Positions 1-6,228 of a stretch of DNA of 6,228 nucleotides are shown in pieces. A model generated the notes under the pieces. That model was not told the origin of the DNA and ran no database searches. It saw only the letters and a program-made list of their open reading frames with translations. Origin of the DNA: Hyphomicrobiales bacterium (GTDB taxonomy: Bacteria > Pseudomonadota > Alphaproteobacteria > Rhizobiales > JAJFHC01); assembly GCA_021775835.1 (NCBI GenBank), contig JAJFHC010000253.1, forward strand, positions 1-6,228, in the 5' to 3' direction. Numbering within the stretch: position 1 is the stretch's first letter; each line of letters opens with the position of its first letter. Both the position numbers and the translations under genes were made by a program.

Positions 1-1061
1 TCAATTTCTGCGCCAATAATTATCTCGGCCTTGCCGATCATCCGGACATCATCGCCGCTGCCAAGGCGACCATGGACGAATACGGATTCGGCATGGCGTC
101 AGTCCGCTTCATCTGCGGGACGACCGATCTGCATCGCCGGGTCGAACGAGAGATCGCGGACTTTCTCGGCTACGAAGATTCTATTCTGTTTGCCGCATGC
201 TTTGACGCCAATGGCGGTGTCTTCGAGCCGCTGCTCGGCGCGGAAGATGCGATCATTTCCGACGCCCTCAATCACGCGTCGATTATTGACGGCGTTCGCC
301 TGTGCAAAGCGAAACGCTATCGCTTCGCCAATTCCGACATGGCCGATCTGCGCACACAGTTGAAACAGGCGGACGCCGACGGCGCGCGCACAAAACTGAT
401 CGTCACCGACGGCGTCTTCTCCACGGACGGCTATATCGCCAAACTTGATGAGATTTGTGCGTTGGCGGATGAATTTGACACCCTCGTCATGGTGGATGAC
501 GCCCACGCGACCGGTTTCATGGGCGCCGGCGGCAAAGGCGCGCCAACCCATTGCGGCGTCGCTGAACGCGTCGACATTCTGACCGGCACGTTGGGCAAGG
601 CGCTTGGCGGCGGCATGGGCGGTTACTTCTGCGCGTCAAAGCAGGTCGTGCACCTGTTGCGCAATCGCGCCCGCCCCTATCTCTTTTCCAATGCGCTGAC
701 GCCGACGCTTCTCGGCGCGACATTGAAAACACTGGAACTCGTCCGCGACGGCGACGGTTTGCGCGCGCAGCTTTTCCGAAACGCCGAACGCTTCCGCGCG
801 CAAATGACGGAGGCCGGCTTTGACCTTCTCCCCGGCGAGCACCCGATCATCCCGGTGATGATCCCCGATGCGCGCAAGGCCGGCGAGATGGCCGCCGCCA
901 TGATGGACGAAGGCGTATACGTCACCGCGTTCTCGTTTCCGGTCGTGCCGAAAGGCAAGGCGCGAATCCGGACGCAAATGTGCGCGGCCCATTCCGACGA
1001 ACAGGTCGACCGGGCCGTGACGGCGTTCGTCGCGGCTGGTAAGAGAGTCGGCGTGATCTAG
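1..1061 (+). CDS. kbl: 2-amino-3-ketobutyrate CoA ligase (glycine C-acetyltransferase), 5' end missing
   Basis: This cytoplasmic PLP enzyme cleaves 2-amino-3-ketobutyrate with CoA to glycine and acetyl-CoA, the second step of threonine degradation. The frame is open from the left edge (first whole codon at 3). It starts at [10 protein letters not shown], which corresponds to about residue 46 of E. coli Kbl. That leaves 352 residues here and about 45 off-window, matching the usual length near 398. Family marks visible are [10 protein letters not shown], the LNHASIIDG segment whose His stacks on the cofactor, [11 protein letters not shown] (cofactor Asp and His, codons 495 and 504), and [10 protein letters not shown]. 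The Lys codon at 597-599 in that last motif aligns with the PLP-binding Lys244 of E. coli. The C-terminus [13 protein letters not shown] is also typical. The match runs along the whole length, so related alpha-oxoamine synthases (BioF, HemA, serine palmitoyltransferase) are unlikely. tdh follows after 9 bases, confirming the role. The promoter lies outside the window. Confidence 0.97.
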   Translation, partial: NFCANNYLGLADHPDIIAAAKATMDEYGFGMASVRFICGTTDLHRRVEREIADFLGYEDSILFAACFDANGGVFEPLLGAEDAIISDALNHASIIDGVRLCKAKRYRFANSDMADLRTQLKQADADGARTKLIVTDGVFSTDGYIAKLDEICALADEFDTLVMVDDAHATGFMGAGGKGAPTHCGVAERVDILTGTLGKALGGGMGGYFCASKQVVHLLRNRARPYLFSNALTPTLLGATLKTLELVRDGDGLRAQLFRNAERFRAQMTEAGFDLLPGEHPIIPVMIPDARKAGEMAAAMMDEGVYVTAFSFPVVPKGKARIRTQMCAAHSDEQVDRAVTAFVAAGKRVGVI

Positions 1062-1070
1062 GAAAATCTT

Positions 1071-2105
1071 ATGAAAGCCCTGATGAAAGCAAAGGCCGAA
1101 GAAGGCATCTGGCTCGCCGATACTGTGCAGCCGACCATCGGCCCGAACGATGTGCTGATCAAAGTGAAACGCTCCGCCATCTGCGGCACAGATGTGCACA
1201 TCTATAACTGGGACGAGTGGGCGCAGAAAACGATCCCCGTGCCGATGACCGTCGGCCACGAGTTTTCCGGCGAGGTCGTCGATATCGGATCGGAAGTGCA
1301 TCCCGAACACGCCACGTTCAAGATCGGTGACCGGGTCTCGGCGGAAGGCCACGTCACCTGCGGACATTGCCGCAATTGCCGCGGCGGCAAGCGCCATCTT
1401 TGCCGCAACACCATGGGCGTCGGCGTCAACCGACCGGGCTCCTTCGCGGAATACGTCGCCGTGCCTGCCTTCAACGTCTACCGCCTGCCCGATGACGTAT
1501 CCGACGACATGGGCGCGATCTTCGATCCTTACGGCAACGCGACCCACACGGCGCTGGCGTTCGATCTTGTCGGCGAGGATGTGTTGATCACCGGCGCCGG
1601 ACCCATCGGCATCATGGCCGCGGCCATCGCCAAATTTGTCGGCGCGCGCCATGTGGTTGTGACCGACGTCAACGACTATCGCCTCGACCTCGCTAAACAG
1701 ATGGGCGCCACGCGCGCCGTCAACGTCGCCAATGAAGATCTGCGCGATGTCATGTCGGACCTGAAAATGACGGAAGGGTTCGATGTTGGCCTGGAGATGT
1801 CCGGCGTCGTCTCGGCCTTTCAGTCGATGCTCGATGCGATGAACCATGGCGGCAAGATCGCCCTCCTCGGCATCATGCCAAACGGCGCCGGGATAGACTG
1901 GGACAAGGTCATCTTCAAAGGCCTCGATATCAAAGGCATATACGGCCGACGGATGTTCGAGACCTGGTACAAGATGGGCGCGATGCTGCAAGGCGGCCTC
2001 GACCTCTCGCCGATCCTGACCCACCGGTTTTCTATCGATGATTTTCAGGATGGTTTCGACGTGATGCGGTCAGGGCAATCGGGGAAAGTTATTCTTGAGT
2101 GGTAG
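1071..2105 (+). CDS. tdh: L-threonine 3-dehydrogenase, zinc-dependent MDR type
   Basis: The enzyme oxidises L-threonine with NAD+ to 2-amino-3-ketobutyrate, which Kbl then cleaves; the two are usually encoded together. It has 344 residues, against 341 in E. coli. The catalytic zinc site is seen as ICGTDVH (Cys38) and VGHE (His63, Glu64). The structural zinc lobe has Cys97, Cys100, Cys103 and Cys111 in the pattern [10 protein letters not shown]. The Rossmann loop GAGPIG is at residues 175-180, and Asp199 after the next strand fits NAD rather than NADP preference. The region around residues 77-82 is about four residues longer than in E. coli. AGGA at 1060-1063 overlaps the kbl stop and sits 7 bases before the ATG, suggesting translational coupling. 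A second Met at codon 5 is possible but less conserved as a start. No strong terminator follows. Confidence 0.97.
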   Translation: MKALMKAKAEEGIWLADTVQPTIGPNDVLIKVKRSAICGTDVHIYNWDEWAQKTIPVPMTVGHEFSGEVVDIGSEVHPEHATFKIGDRVSAEGHVTCGHCRNCRGGKRHLCRNTMGVGVNRPGSFAEYVAVPAFNVYRLPDDVSDDMGAIFDPYGNATHTALAFDLVGEDVLITGAGPIGIMAAAIAKFVGARHVVVTDVNDYRLDLAKQMGATRAVNVANEDLRDVMSDLKMTEGFDVGLEMSGVVSAFQSMLDAMNHGGKIALLGIMPNGAGIDWDKVIFKGLDIKGIYGRRMFETWYKMGAMLQGGLDLSPILTHRFSIDDFQDGFDVMRSGQSGKVILEW

Positions 2106-2190
2106 CGGGCGGCTGAGATTGGCCCAACGCGACGTTCGCATTGGTGATGCAAATGCCTGATTTTGAGCGCATTCGCGACGCTGCCACTCG

Positions 2191-2210
2191 CCCGATTCGC
2201 CCAGATCGGG
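2191..2210. repeat. Short inverted repeat in the tdh-hydrolase spacer
   Basis: CCCGAT (2191-2196) and ATCGGG (2205-2210) are perfect inverted arms around an 8-base loop. No T-run follows, so it is not a classical intrinsic terminator. It could be a weak hairpin at the end of the tdh transcript, or an operator for the next gene. A chance origin is quite possible for 6-bp arms. Confidence 0.35.
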
Positions 2211-2285
2211 ATGTCTACAGTTAATTGCAAACAAACTGTTCCCGACGTGTAGATTATAAAGCATTATTGGCAAAAACATCGTTTC

Positions 2286-2290
2286 GAGGT
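2286..2290 (+). promoter_or_regulatory. Ribosome-binding site that decides the hydrolase start
   Basis: GAGGT is complementary to the 16S anti-Shine-Dalgarno sequence and lies 9 bases before a GTG at 2300. The longer reading from TTG at 2225 has no purine-rich motif at the right distance. Starting at the GTG also places the hydrophobic anchor directly after a short MGLLKS head, a natural signal-anchor layout. Confidence 0.6.
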
Positions 2291-2299
2291 CTAAGCGCC

Positions 2300-3256
2300 G
2301 TGGGACTCCTTAAGTCGCTATTGTTCATCGTCGTCCTTATTGTACTTGCAGGCCTAGTGGTCACAGCCTTGGCGCTACGCGACACGCACCATCGGATTGT
2401 TTTGCTAGAAGCGGAACGGTCGCTTGTTGAGACCCGACACGGGCTGATCGAATACATCCGTTGGGGCGATGGACCGGTCGTCCTCGTGGTTCATGGCGCA
2501 GGGGGCGGGTTTGACCAAGGACGACTATTGACTAAGGCCGTAGGCGCCGACGGTTATGATTGGATCTCCGTCTCTCGCTTTGGGTATCTCGGAAGCACGA
2601 TGCCTGAGCATCCATCGACCGCCGCTCAAGCGGAAGCTTTCGCTGATCTTCTGGACGCCCTTGACGTTGAGCGCGTCAACATCCTCGCGATGTCCGGGGG
2701 TGTACCGCCCGCGCTGAAATTCGCCGAACTATTTCCGGAGAGAGCCGATCGCATGGTACTGCTGTCGTCAGCGCCATTCACGCCCTTTAGTCCTGAAGTC
2801 GAAAACCGTCCAGTTCCAACATGGGTTTACTCAGCGCTGCTCGGAAACGATGTCGTCTATTGGTGTCTCACCAAGGTGGCGCGAGGTCGCATGGAGGACG
2901 CCTTCGATGCGCGCGATGACCAGAGAATGGATTTGCCCGCCTCAGAGGAAAGCTTTATCCACGAATTGGTTGATACATTCCTGCCCGCATCAAGGCGGGT
3001 CCAGGGCGTGAATAATGAAGGCGCCGCCGTCGATCCCGAAGCGACCTATAATCTCGAAACAATAGACGCGCCGGTTTTAGTCGTTCATGCGCGCGACGAT
3101 CGCCTTAACCCATTTGAAATAAGCGAAAACATCGCTTCTCGCATTGAACGGGCAGACTTGCTCGCATTCGAAAAGGGCGGGCACTTATTGTTGAGCCATC
3201 ACCAAGAACTCTCAATCAAGATTGATGCTTTTCTTGGCGCGCAAAGCGAGCGATAA
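2300..3256 (+). CDS. Membrane-anchored alpha/beta hydrolase, substrate unknown
   Basis: Read from GTG 2300 this gives 318 residues. Residues 7-26 form one hydrophobic segment preceded by Lys5, so the protein is probably inner-membrane-anchored with the catalytic domain outside the cytoplasm, or it carries an uncleaved signal. The domain shows the alpha/beta-hydrolase order. An oxyanion-type HGAGGG lies at 65-70. The nucleophile elbow AMSGG has Ser132, with Ala in place of the first Gly of the usual GxSxG. A probable acid is Asp267 in HARDDRLNP, and the catalytic His295 is in KGGHLLL. A cap domain probably lies between about 165 and 235. No residue pattern reveals the substrate; esterase, lipase-like or C-C hydrolase roles are all open. 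Codon use differs from neighbours: six CTA, two TTA and three AGA/AGG codons, while tdh has none of these. Together with long flanking spacers this suggests acquisition or relaxed constraint. A start at TTG 2225 would add 25 residues. Confidence 0.85.
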   Translation: MGLLKSLLFIVVLIVLAGLVVTALALRDTHHRIVLLEAERSLVETRHGLIEYIRWGDGPVVLVVHGAGGGFDQGRLLTKAVGADGYDWISVSRFGYLGSTMPEHPSTAAQAEAFADLLDALDVERVNILAMSGGVPPALKFAELFPERADRMVLLSSAPFTPFSPEVENRPVPTWVYSALLGNDVVYWCLTKVARGRMEDAFDARDDQRMDLPASEESFIHELVDTFLPASRRVQGVNNEGAAVDPEATYNLETIDAPVLVVHARDDRLNPFEISENIASRIERADLLAFEKGGHLLLSHHQELSIKIDAFLGAQSER

Positions 3257-3346
3257 TTTCAACTGGTAGAGTCAGTAGAAGCCGCGTAGCCTATCATCGA
3301 TCGTCTTTTTCTCGCTCCATAATGCTCATTCACGAACACGGACTCT

Positions 3347-3371
3347 ACGTCCGCCGTTGCCGACGTCTTTT
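3347..3371 (+). terminator. Weak candidate terminator after the hydrolase gene
   Basis: ACGTC (3347-3351) and GACGT (3362-3366) can pair around a 10-base loop, followed directly by C and five T. The stem is only 5 bp and lies about 90 bases after the stop codon. The site is therefore tentative, but it is the best stem plus T-run between the hydrolase gene and purB. Confidence 0.25.
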
Positions 3372-3406
3372 TCAACTAATCCTGTCAACGCCGCGGACGC
3401 CCGCCT

Positions 3407-3435
3407 TTGACATTCCGCCCCCTCCCGCCTACGCC
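3407..3435 (+). promoter_or_regulatory. Probable purB promoter
   Basis: A perfect TTGACA -35 box at 3407-3412 is followed after 17 bases by TACGCC at 3430-3435. The -10 box is poor by E. coli standards, but the CCTACGCC context loosely resembles the CTAN-type -10 elements of alphaproteobacteria. It would leave a leader of about 17 bases before the Shine-Dalgarno of purB. Confidence 0.45.
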
Positions 3436-3458
3436 GTCGCGCGAAGAGGAGACTGGCG

Positions 3459-4763
3459 ATGATACCCCGTTATGCGCGCGCTGAAATGGCCGATATCTGG
3501 TCGCCGGAGACGAAATACCGGATCTGGTTTGAGATTGAGGCCCATGCGGGCGTCGCCATGGCCGAGCTCGGGGTGATCCCAAAAGACGCGGCGCAAACCG
3601 TCTGGGAAAAAGGCAAGGACGCGACGTTTGACGCCGACCGAATCGACGAGATCGAGCGCGAGGTCAAACACGATGTCATCGCCTTCCTCACCCATCTTGC
3701 CGAACTGATCGGCCCGGAAGCGCGGTTCGTTCATCAGGGCATGACCTCGTCTGACGTGCTCGACACCTGCCTGTCGGTGCAGCTGGCGCGGGCCAGCGAC
3801 ATTCTCCTTGCTGGTCTTGATCGTCTGCTCGCAGCGCTGAAAAAACGCGCGCTTGAGCATAAAAACACGATCTGCGTCGGACGCAGCCACGGCATTCACG
3901 CCGAACCAACAACCTTCGGCATCAAACTCGCGACTTTTTATGCAGAGTTTAAACGCGCACGCCAACGCCTCGAAACAGCGCGCGAAGAAATCGCGGTTTG
4001 TGCAATCTCCGGCGCCGTCGGCACATTCGCCAATATCGACCCGTCCGTCGAAGCTTACGTCGCCGACAAAATGGGCCTTGGCGTCGAACCTGTCTCAACG
4101 CAAGTTATCCCGCGCGACCGACACGCAGCTTATTTCGCAACGCTCGGTGTCATCGCGTCGTCCATCGAACGGCTTGCCGTTGAAATCCGTCATTTGCAAC
4201 GCAGTGAAGTTCTTGAGGCGGAGGAATTTTTCGCCAAGGGCCAGAAGGGCTCTTCGTCGATGCCGCACAAACGCAACCCGATCCTGACGGAGAACCTGAC
4301 GGGTCTTGCCCGGCTGGTGCGTATGTGCGCGATGCCGGCAATGGAAAACGTGGCGCTGTGGCATGAGCGCGATATCTCCCATTCATCCGTTGAACGGGGC
4401 ATTGCGCCGGACGCAACGGTTCATCTCGACTTCGCGCTTCAACGCCTTGCCGGCGTCATTGAAATTCTCGTCGTTTATCCCGAGCAGATGCAGGCAAATC
4501 TCGACCGGCTCGGCGGGCTCATCTTTTCGCAGCGGGTCCTGCTGGCCCTAACGCAAGCCGGCGCCAGCCGCGAGGATTCCTATTCGTGGGTTCAGCGCAA
4601 TGCGATGCCCGCCTGGCGCGGCGAAGCATCGTTCCTTGATCTTCTAAAAGCCGACAAAGACGTCGCGCTCAATCTGCCTGAAAAAGAACTCGAAGCGCTG
4701 TTCGATCTCGGCTGGCACACCAAGCATGTGGATACGATTTTCGCCCGTGTGTTCGTCGACTAG
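3459..4763 (+). CDS. purB: Adenylosuccinate lyase
   Basis: This fumarase/aspartase-superfamily enzyme acts twice in purine synthesis. It releases fumarate from SAICAR to give AICAR and from adenylosuccinate to give AMP. At 434 residues it belongs to the shorter, Bacillus-like class rather than the roughly 456-residue E. coli type. Visible sites are His71 (EVKHDV), TSSD at 96-99, His144 in GRSHGIHAEPT, RDRHAAYF, and the superfamily signature GSSSMPHKRNP (264-274) on the flexible catalytic loop. His71 and His144 align with the Bacillus catalytic histidines 68 and 141. HERDISHSSVER is also typical. The ATG is supported by GAGGAG at 3446-3451, 7 bases upstream, and by the conserved start MIPRYAR. 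The functional protein is a homotetramer with shared active sites (family knowledge). The stop overlaps that of the convergent DoxX gene. The gene appears intact. Confidence 0.98.
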   Translation: MIPRYARAEMADIWSPETKYRIWFEIEAHAGVAMAELGVIPKDAAQTVWEKGKDATFDADRIDEIEREVKHDVIAFLTHLAELIGPEARFVHQGMTSSDVLDTCLSVQLARASDILLAGLDRLLAALKKRALEHKNTICVGRSHGIHAEPTTFGIKLATFYAEFKRARQRLETAREEIAVCAISGAVGTFANIDPSVEAYVADKMGLGVEPVSTQVIPRDRHAAYFATLGVIASSIERLAVEIRHLQRSEVLEAEEFFAKGQKGSSSMPHKRNPILTENLTGLARLVRMCAMPAMENVALWHERDISHSSVERGIAPDATVHLDFALQRLAGVIEILVVYPEQMQANLDRLGGLIFSQRVLLALTQAGASREDSYSWVQRNAMPAWRGEASFLDLLKADKDVALNLPEKELEALFDLGWHTKHVDTIFARVFVD

Positions 4764-5227
4764 TTGGCGCTGCGCTGCACGACCAAATTGATAATCGCCG
4801 CAATGAGCCCGGCGAGCGCCATGATAAACAGCGTCATTGATGCGGCTTCGGAAAAGTCCGACCGCGCAAACGGGCCACCAGCAGCAAGCACCTCGACGGG
4901 TTTCGGATCGGCGTAACCGTCCGGCGTCGTTACGCCGAGAAACGGCGACAGGTGAAAACCGACCGCGCCCAAAAACGGCAAGATCGCCAGTTTCGAGCCG
5001 ATCGCCCGGGTCATCGGAATAATCAGGAGAACCCCTGCCAGCAATTCGAGCCCGCCGGTCGCATAATTGCCGAGCGGATAGGCCATCTCCGCAAAAGGAA
5101 GACCGGCTGCAGCGGCCTTGTATTCGATATAAGGGAAAATATGCGCGCCGCCGGTGAACTTCACCACGCCGAAAAAAACCAGAAAACCGCCGACAGCCAA
5201 CGCCAGCGCCCATCGCAAAATTGTCAT
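4760..5227 (-). CDS. DoxX-family small membrane protein
   Basis: The product has 155 residues with four predicted membrane segments: about 4-23, 52-71, 77-97 and 130-150. The core GGLELLAGVLLIIP followed by a hydrophobic helix is characteristic of DoxX/DoxD-like proteins, which are integral membrane proteins of mostly unassigned function. Some members are linked to quinone or thiosulfate oxidation or to redox stress, but nothing here supports a specific role. The ATG at 5227 is chosen because GGAAG lies 8 bases before it and the first helix begins at once. The same frame stays open upstream to an ATG at 5335, which would add 36 residues without membrane or family character. It converges on purB with a four-base overlap. 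No gene follows in its own direction inside the window, so it appears monocistronic here. Confidence 0.82.
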   Translation of the reverse strand: MTILRWALALAVGGFLVFFGVVKFTGGAHIFPYIEYKAAAAGLPFAEMAYPLGNYATGGLELLAGVLLIIPMTRAIGSKLAILPFLGAVGFHLSPFLGVTTPDGYADPKPVEVLAAGGPFARSDFSEAASMTLFIMALAGLIAAIINLVVQRSAN

Positions 5228-5440
5228 GATAATGGCTTCCTTTCCCGGGCCCCGCGACACGCGCGACCATTCCCCTTGCGCCGCTGAAAATGGACCAGCC
5301 CTGCCCTCCGCGCCAATGACGGTTAAACACATCACTGTGACCGCTGGAAGGCCCGCCAGCGCGTCGCGGCCGCCGGATTACTAGCTATCCTGCTTTCAAA
5401 CACCGCCCTAATGCGGATTCCCGGCGAAAACGGCCCGAAA

Positions 5441-5458
5441 CGCCTTGACATCAAGGCG
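5441..5458. repeat. Perfect inverted repeat overlapping the rpmG -35 box
   Basis: CGCCTTGA (5441-5448) and TCAAGGCG (5451-5458) are exact 8-bp inverted arms around a CA centre. The TTGACA -35 hexamer lies inside it at 5445-5450. The 18-bp near-symmetric layout fits a dimeric repressor or regulator site. As RNA it could fold into a hairpin only in transcripts starting upstream, and a 2-base loop is too tight for all pairs to form. No known regulator can be named from it. Confidence 0.6.
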
Positions 5459-5472
5459 CGCCTGCGTATTTT
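5445..5472 (+). promoter_or_regulatory. Probable rpmG promoter
   Basis: TTGACA (5445-5450) is a perfect -35 box. TATTTT (5467-5472) is a fair -10 box 16 bases later. Transcription would start near 5480 and leave a leader of about 50 bases before the rpmG ATG. The -35 box is embedded in the inverted repeat at 5441-5458, so binding there would compete directly with RNA polymerase. Confidence 0.6.
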
Positions 5473-5529
5473 CCGCCGCTCGTCGCGACTGGCGCGAACA
5501 TCCGTTTTGGGCGCCCAATGGAGTAAGAG

Positions 5530-5697
5530 ATGGCCAAGCCAACCACTGTGAAAGTCCGCCTTAATTCGTCAGCGGATACTGGCTTTTTTTACGTCGCCAA
5601 AAAGAACACCCGGACCATGACCGAAAAAATGGTGATGCGGAAATATGACCCCGTAGCGCGCAAGCACGTGGAATTCAAAGAAGGCAAGATCAAGTAA
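5530..5697 (+). CDS. rpmG: Large ribosomal subunit protein bL33
   Basis: This gene encodes a 55-residue basic protein of the 50S subunit, near the E site. It starts [11 protein letters not shown], continues [13 protein letters not shown] and [11 protein letters not shown], and ends with [11 protein letters not shown]. This is the alphaproteobacterial form of bL33 at its usual length. It contains no cysteine, so it is the zinc-independent (C-minus) type rather than the zinc-ribbon paralogue with two CxxC pairs. GGAG at 5520-5523 lies 6 bases before the ATG. The gene has its own promoter and an intrinsic terminator, so it is probably a single-gene transcript. Confidence 0.97.
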   Translation: MAKPTTVKVRLNSSADTGFFYVAKKNTRTMTEKMVMRKYDPVARKHVEFKEGKIK

Positions 5698-5728
5698 GGC
5701 GCTTGCTCTTCAACAGCGCTGATCTGAC

Positions 5729-5753
5729 AGGCCGCCTTTCGGGCGGCCTTTTT
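5729..5753 (+). terminator. Intrinsic terminator of rpmG
   Basis: AGGCCGCC (5729-5736) pairs perfectly with GGCGGCCT (5742-5749) around a TTTCG loop and runs into five T (5749-5753), with more T shortly after. It starts 31 bases after the rpmG stop. This is a strong, classical rho-independent terminator. Confidence 0.93.
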
Positions 5754-5786
5754 CGTTTTGGCTGACAATGGAAAGTAACCGCGCCG

Positions 5787-6228
5787 ATGATTGGAAAACT
5801 TTCAGGCATCGCCGTCAGGCCGGATCGATACGCCCCGCTCATCGATCATGACGACATCCACATTGCCGTCGACGGACTGGACGGCGACCATGCGGGCCGA
5901 TGGCCCGACCGGATGGTTTCCGTTATTGCGGCAGAAGACTGGGCAGCCGCATGCGCGGAGCTCGATCCTCCTGCAAATCCGATCATCGAACTGCCCTGGC
6001 AATCGCGCCGCGCCAATTTGTTACTGGAGGGCGTGCGGCTGCCGCGCGCCGTCGGCGCGGTTATCCGAATCGGTGAGGTCATTCTGGAGGTCACCGGCCA
6101 GACCCATCCGTGTAAACGAATGGAAGAAACGCAGGCCGGTCTGTTAAAGGCGCTGGCGAAAGAGTGGCGCGGCGGCGTTCTGTGCCGGGTCAAAACACCG
6201 GGCCGTGTGCGAATCGGCGATGCGGCCG
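5787..6228 (+). CDS. MOSC domain-containing protein, 3' end missing
   Basis: The frame is open from ATG 5787 to the right edge, giving 147 residues with no stop. The sequence has the MOSC layout. An N-terminal strand region with GLDGDHAGRWPDR (30-42) is followed by SRRANLLLEGVRL (73-85), then IRIGEVILEVTGQTHPCKRMEE (93-114), including Cys109. WRGGVLCRV and a final RIGD (142-145) complete it. MOSC domains occur at the C-terminus of eukaryotic molybdenum-cofactor sulfurase, and stand-alone bacterial members such as YiiM and YcbX handle N-hydroxylated compounds. The conserved Cys is the likely ligand or sulfur carrier. The precise substrate here is unknown. Since the RIGD strand usually lies near the end, only a few residues are probably missing. 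GGAAAG at 5770-5775 is 11 bases upstream, a rather distant ribosome-binding site. A stop at 5763 in the same frame rules out a much longer start. Confidence 0.85.
   Translation, partial: MIGKLSGIAVRPDRYAPLIDHDDIHIAVDGLDGDHAGRWPDRMVSVIAAEDWAAACAELDPPANPIIELPWQSRRANLLLEGVRLPRAVGAVIRIGEVILEVTGQTHPCKRMEETQAGLLKALAKEWRGGVLCRVKTPGRVRIGDAA

Larger units (their letters stand above)
5228..5529. other. Divergent intergenic spacer between the DoxX gene and rpmG
   Basis: This 302-base spacer has no convincing gene. The left part would be the leader of the minus-strand DoxX gene. It holds that gene's Shine-Dalgarno and a small hairpin, CGCTGG (5342-5347) with CCAGCG (5356-5361) around 8 bases. I could not identify a good promoter for the DoxX gene. 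The right part holds the rpmG promoter and its palindrome, listed separately. The open reading frames crossing the spacer lack family features and ribosome-binding sites. Confidence 0.6.

Noticed and set aside
636..2024. A 462-codon open frame on the minus strand opposite kbl and tdh
   Set aside because: It lies wholly antisense to two unmistakable enzymes and its translation has the His/Asp/Arg-rich look of a shadow frame in GC-rich DNA. It has no recognisable domain and no ribosome-binding site.
2191..2210. Intrinsic terminator for the kbl-tdh operon
   Set aside because: The 6-bp stem has no following T-run, so it is reported only as an inverted repeat.
2225..2255. Possible promoter TTGCAA with TAGATT for the hydrolase gene
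   Set aside because: Each box matches only 4 of 6 positions and the spacing is 19 bases. This is too weak to annotate, though the AT-rich patch is a reasonable place for a promoter.
4644..5330. A 228-codon minus-strand frame across the DoxX gene and the purB end
   Set aside because: It overlaps the DoxX gene in another frame, is rich in Arg, Gly and Ser, and lacks the four membrane segments that the DoxX frame shows clearly.
5371..5399. A stretch resembling the conserved 16S rRNA segment GATTACTAGCGATTCC
   Set aside because: Only about 10 consecutive bases agree, with scattered matches after. The flanks do not resemble rRNA, so it is most likely chance and not an rRNA fragment.
1..6228. CRISPR array, tRNA, transposase, phage or toxin-antitoxin genes
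   Set aside because: I found no regularly spaced repeats, no cloverleaf-like sequence, and no mobile-element protein in any frame.

Overview
The window looks like an ordinary stretch of alphaproteobacterial chromosome. The evidence is the moderately high GC content, the rich use of GCG, GCC and CGC codons, a 55-residue cysteine-free ribosomal protein L33 ending in [11 protein letters not shown], and a PurB that begins MIPRYAR. Species or family cannot be fixed from sequence alone.

Layout. (1) At 1-2105 on the plus strand lies a threonine-degradation operon: the 3' seven-eighths of kbl, then tdh 9 bases later. Tdh oxidises L-threonine to 2-amino-3-ketobutyrate, and Kbl cleaves that with CoA to glycine and acetyl-CoA, so the pair is a complete two-step route. 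(2) At 2106-3458 lies a compositionally different segment. It holds one gene for an N-terminally membrane-anchored alpha/beta hydrolase of unknown substrate, with about 200 bases of non-coding DNA on each side. (3) At 3459-4763 is purB (adenylosuccinate lyase, purine synthesis), with a good ribosome-binding site and a plausible promoter. (4) At 4760-5227 on the minus strand is a small DoxX-family membrane protein. It converges on purB so tightly that both stop codons lie in one CTAG palindrome. (5) A 302-base divergent spacer (5228-5529) holds a likely rpmG promoter whose -35 box sits inside a perfect 8-bp inverted repeat. (6) rpmG (5530-5697) follows, closed by a textbook intrinsic terminator. 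(7) From 5787 to the right edge is the 5' part of a MOSC-domain gene.

How they fit together. Apart from kbl-tdh, the neighbours belong to unrelated housekeeping functions (purine synthesis, ribosome) or poorly assigned ones (DoxX, MOSC, hydrolase). I see no CRISPR array, tRNA, rRNA, transposase, phage gene or recognisable defence or biosynthetic system. The most useful leads are the rpmG promoter palindrome, the atypical hydrolase insert and the shared-stop convergent pair. None amounts to a new system on present evidence.
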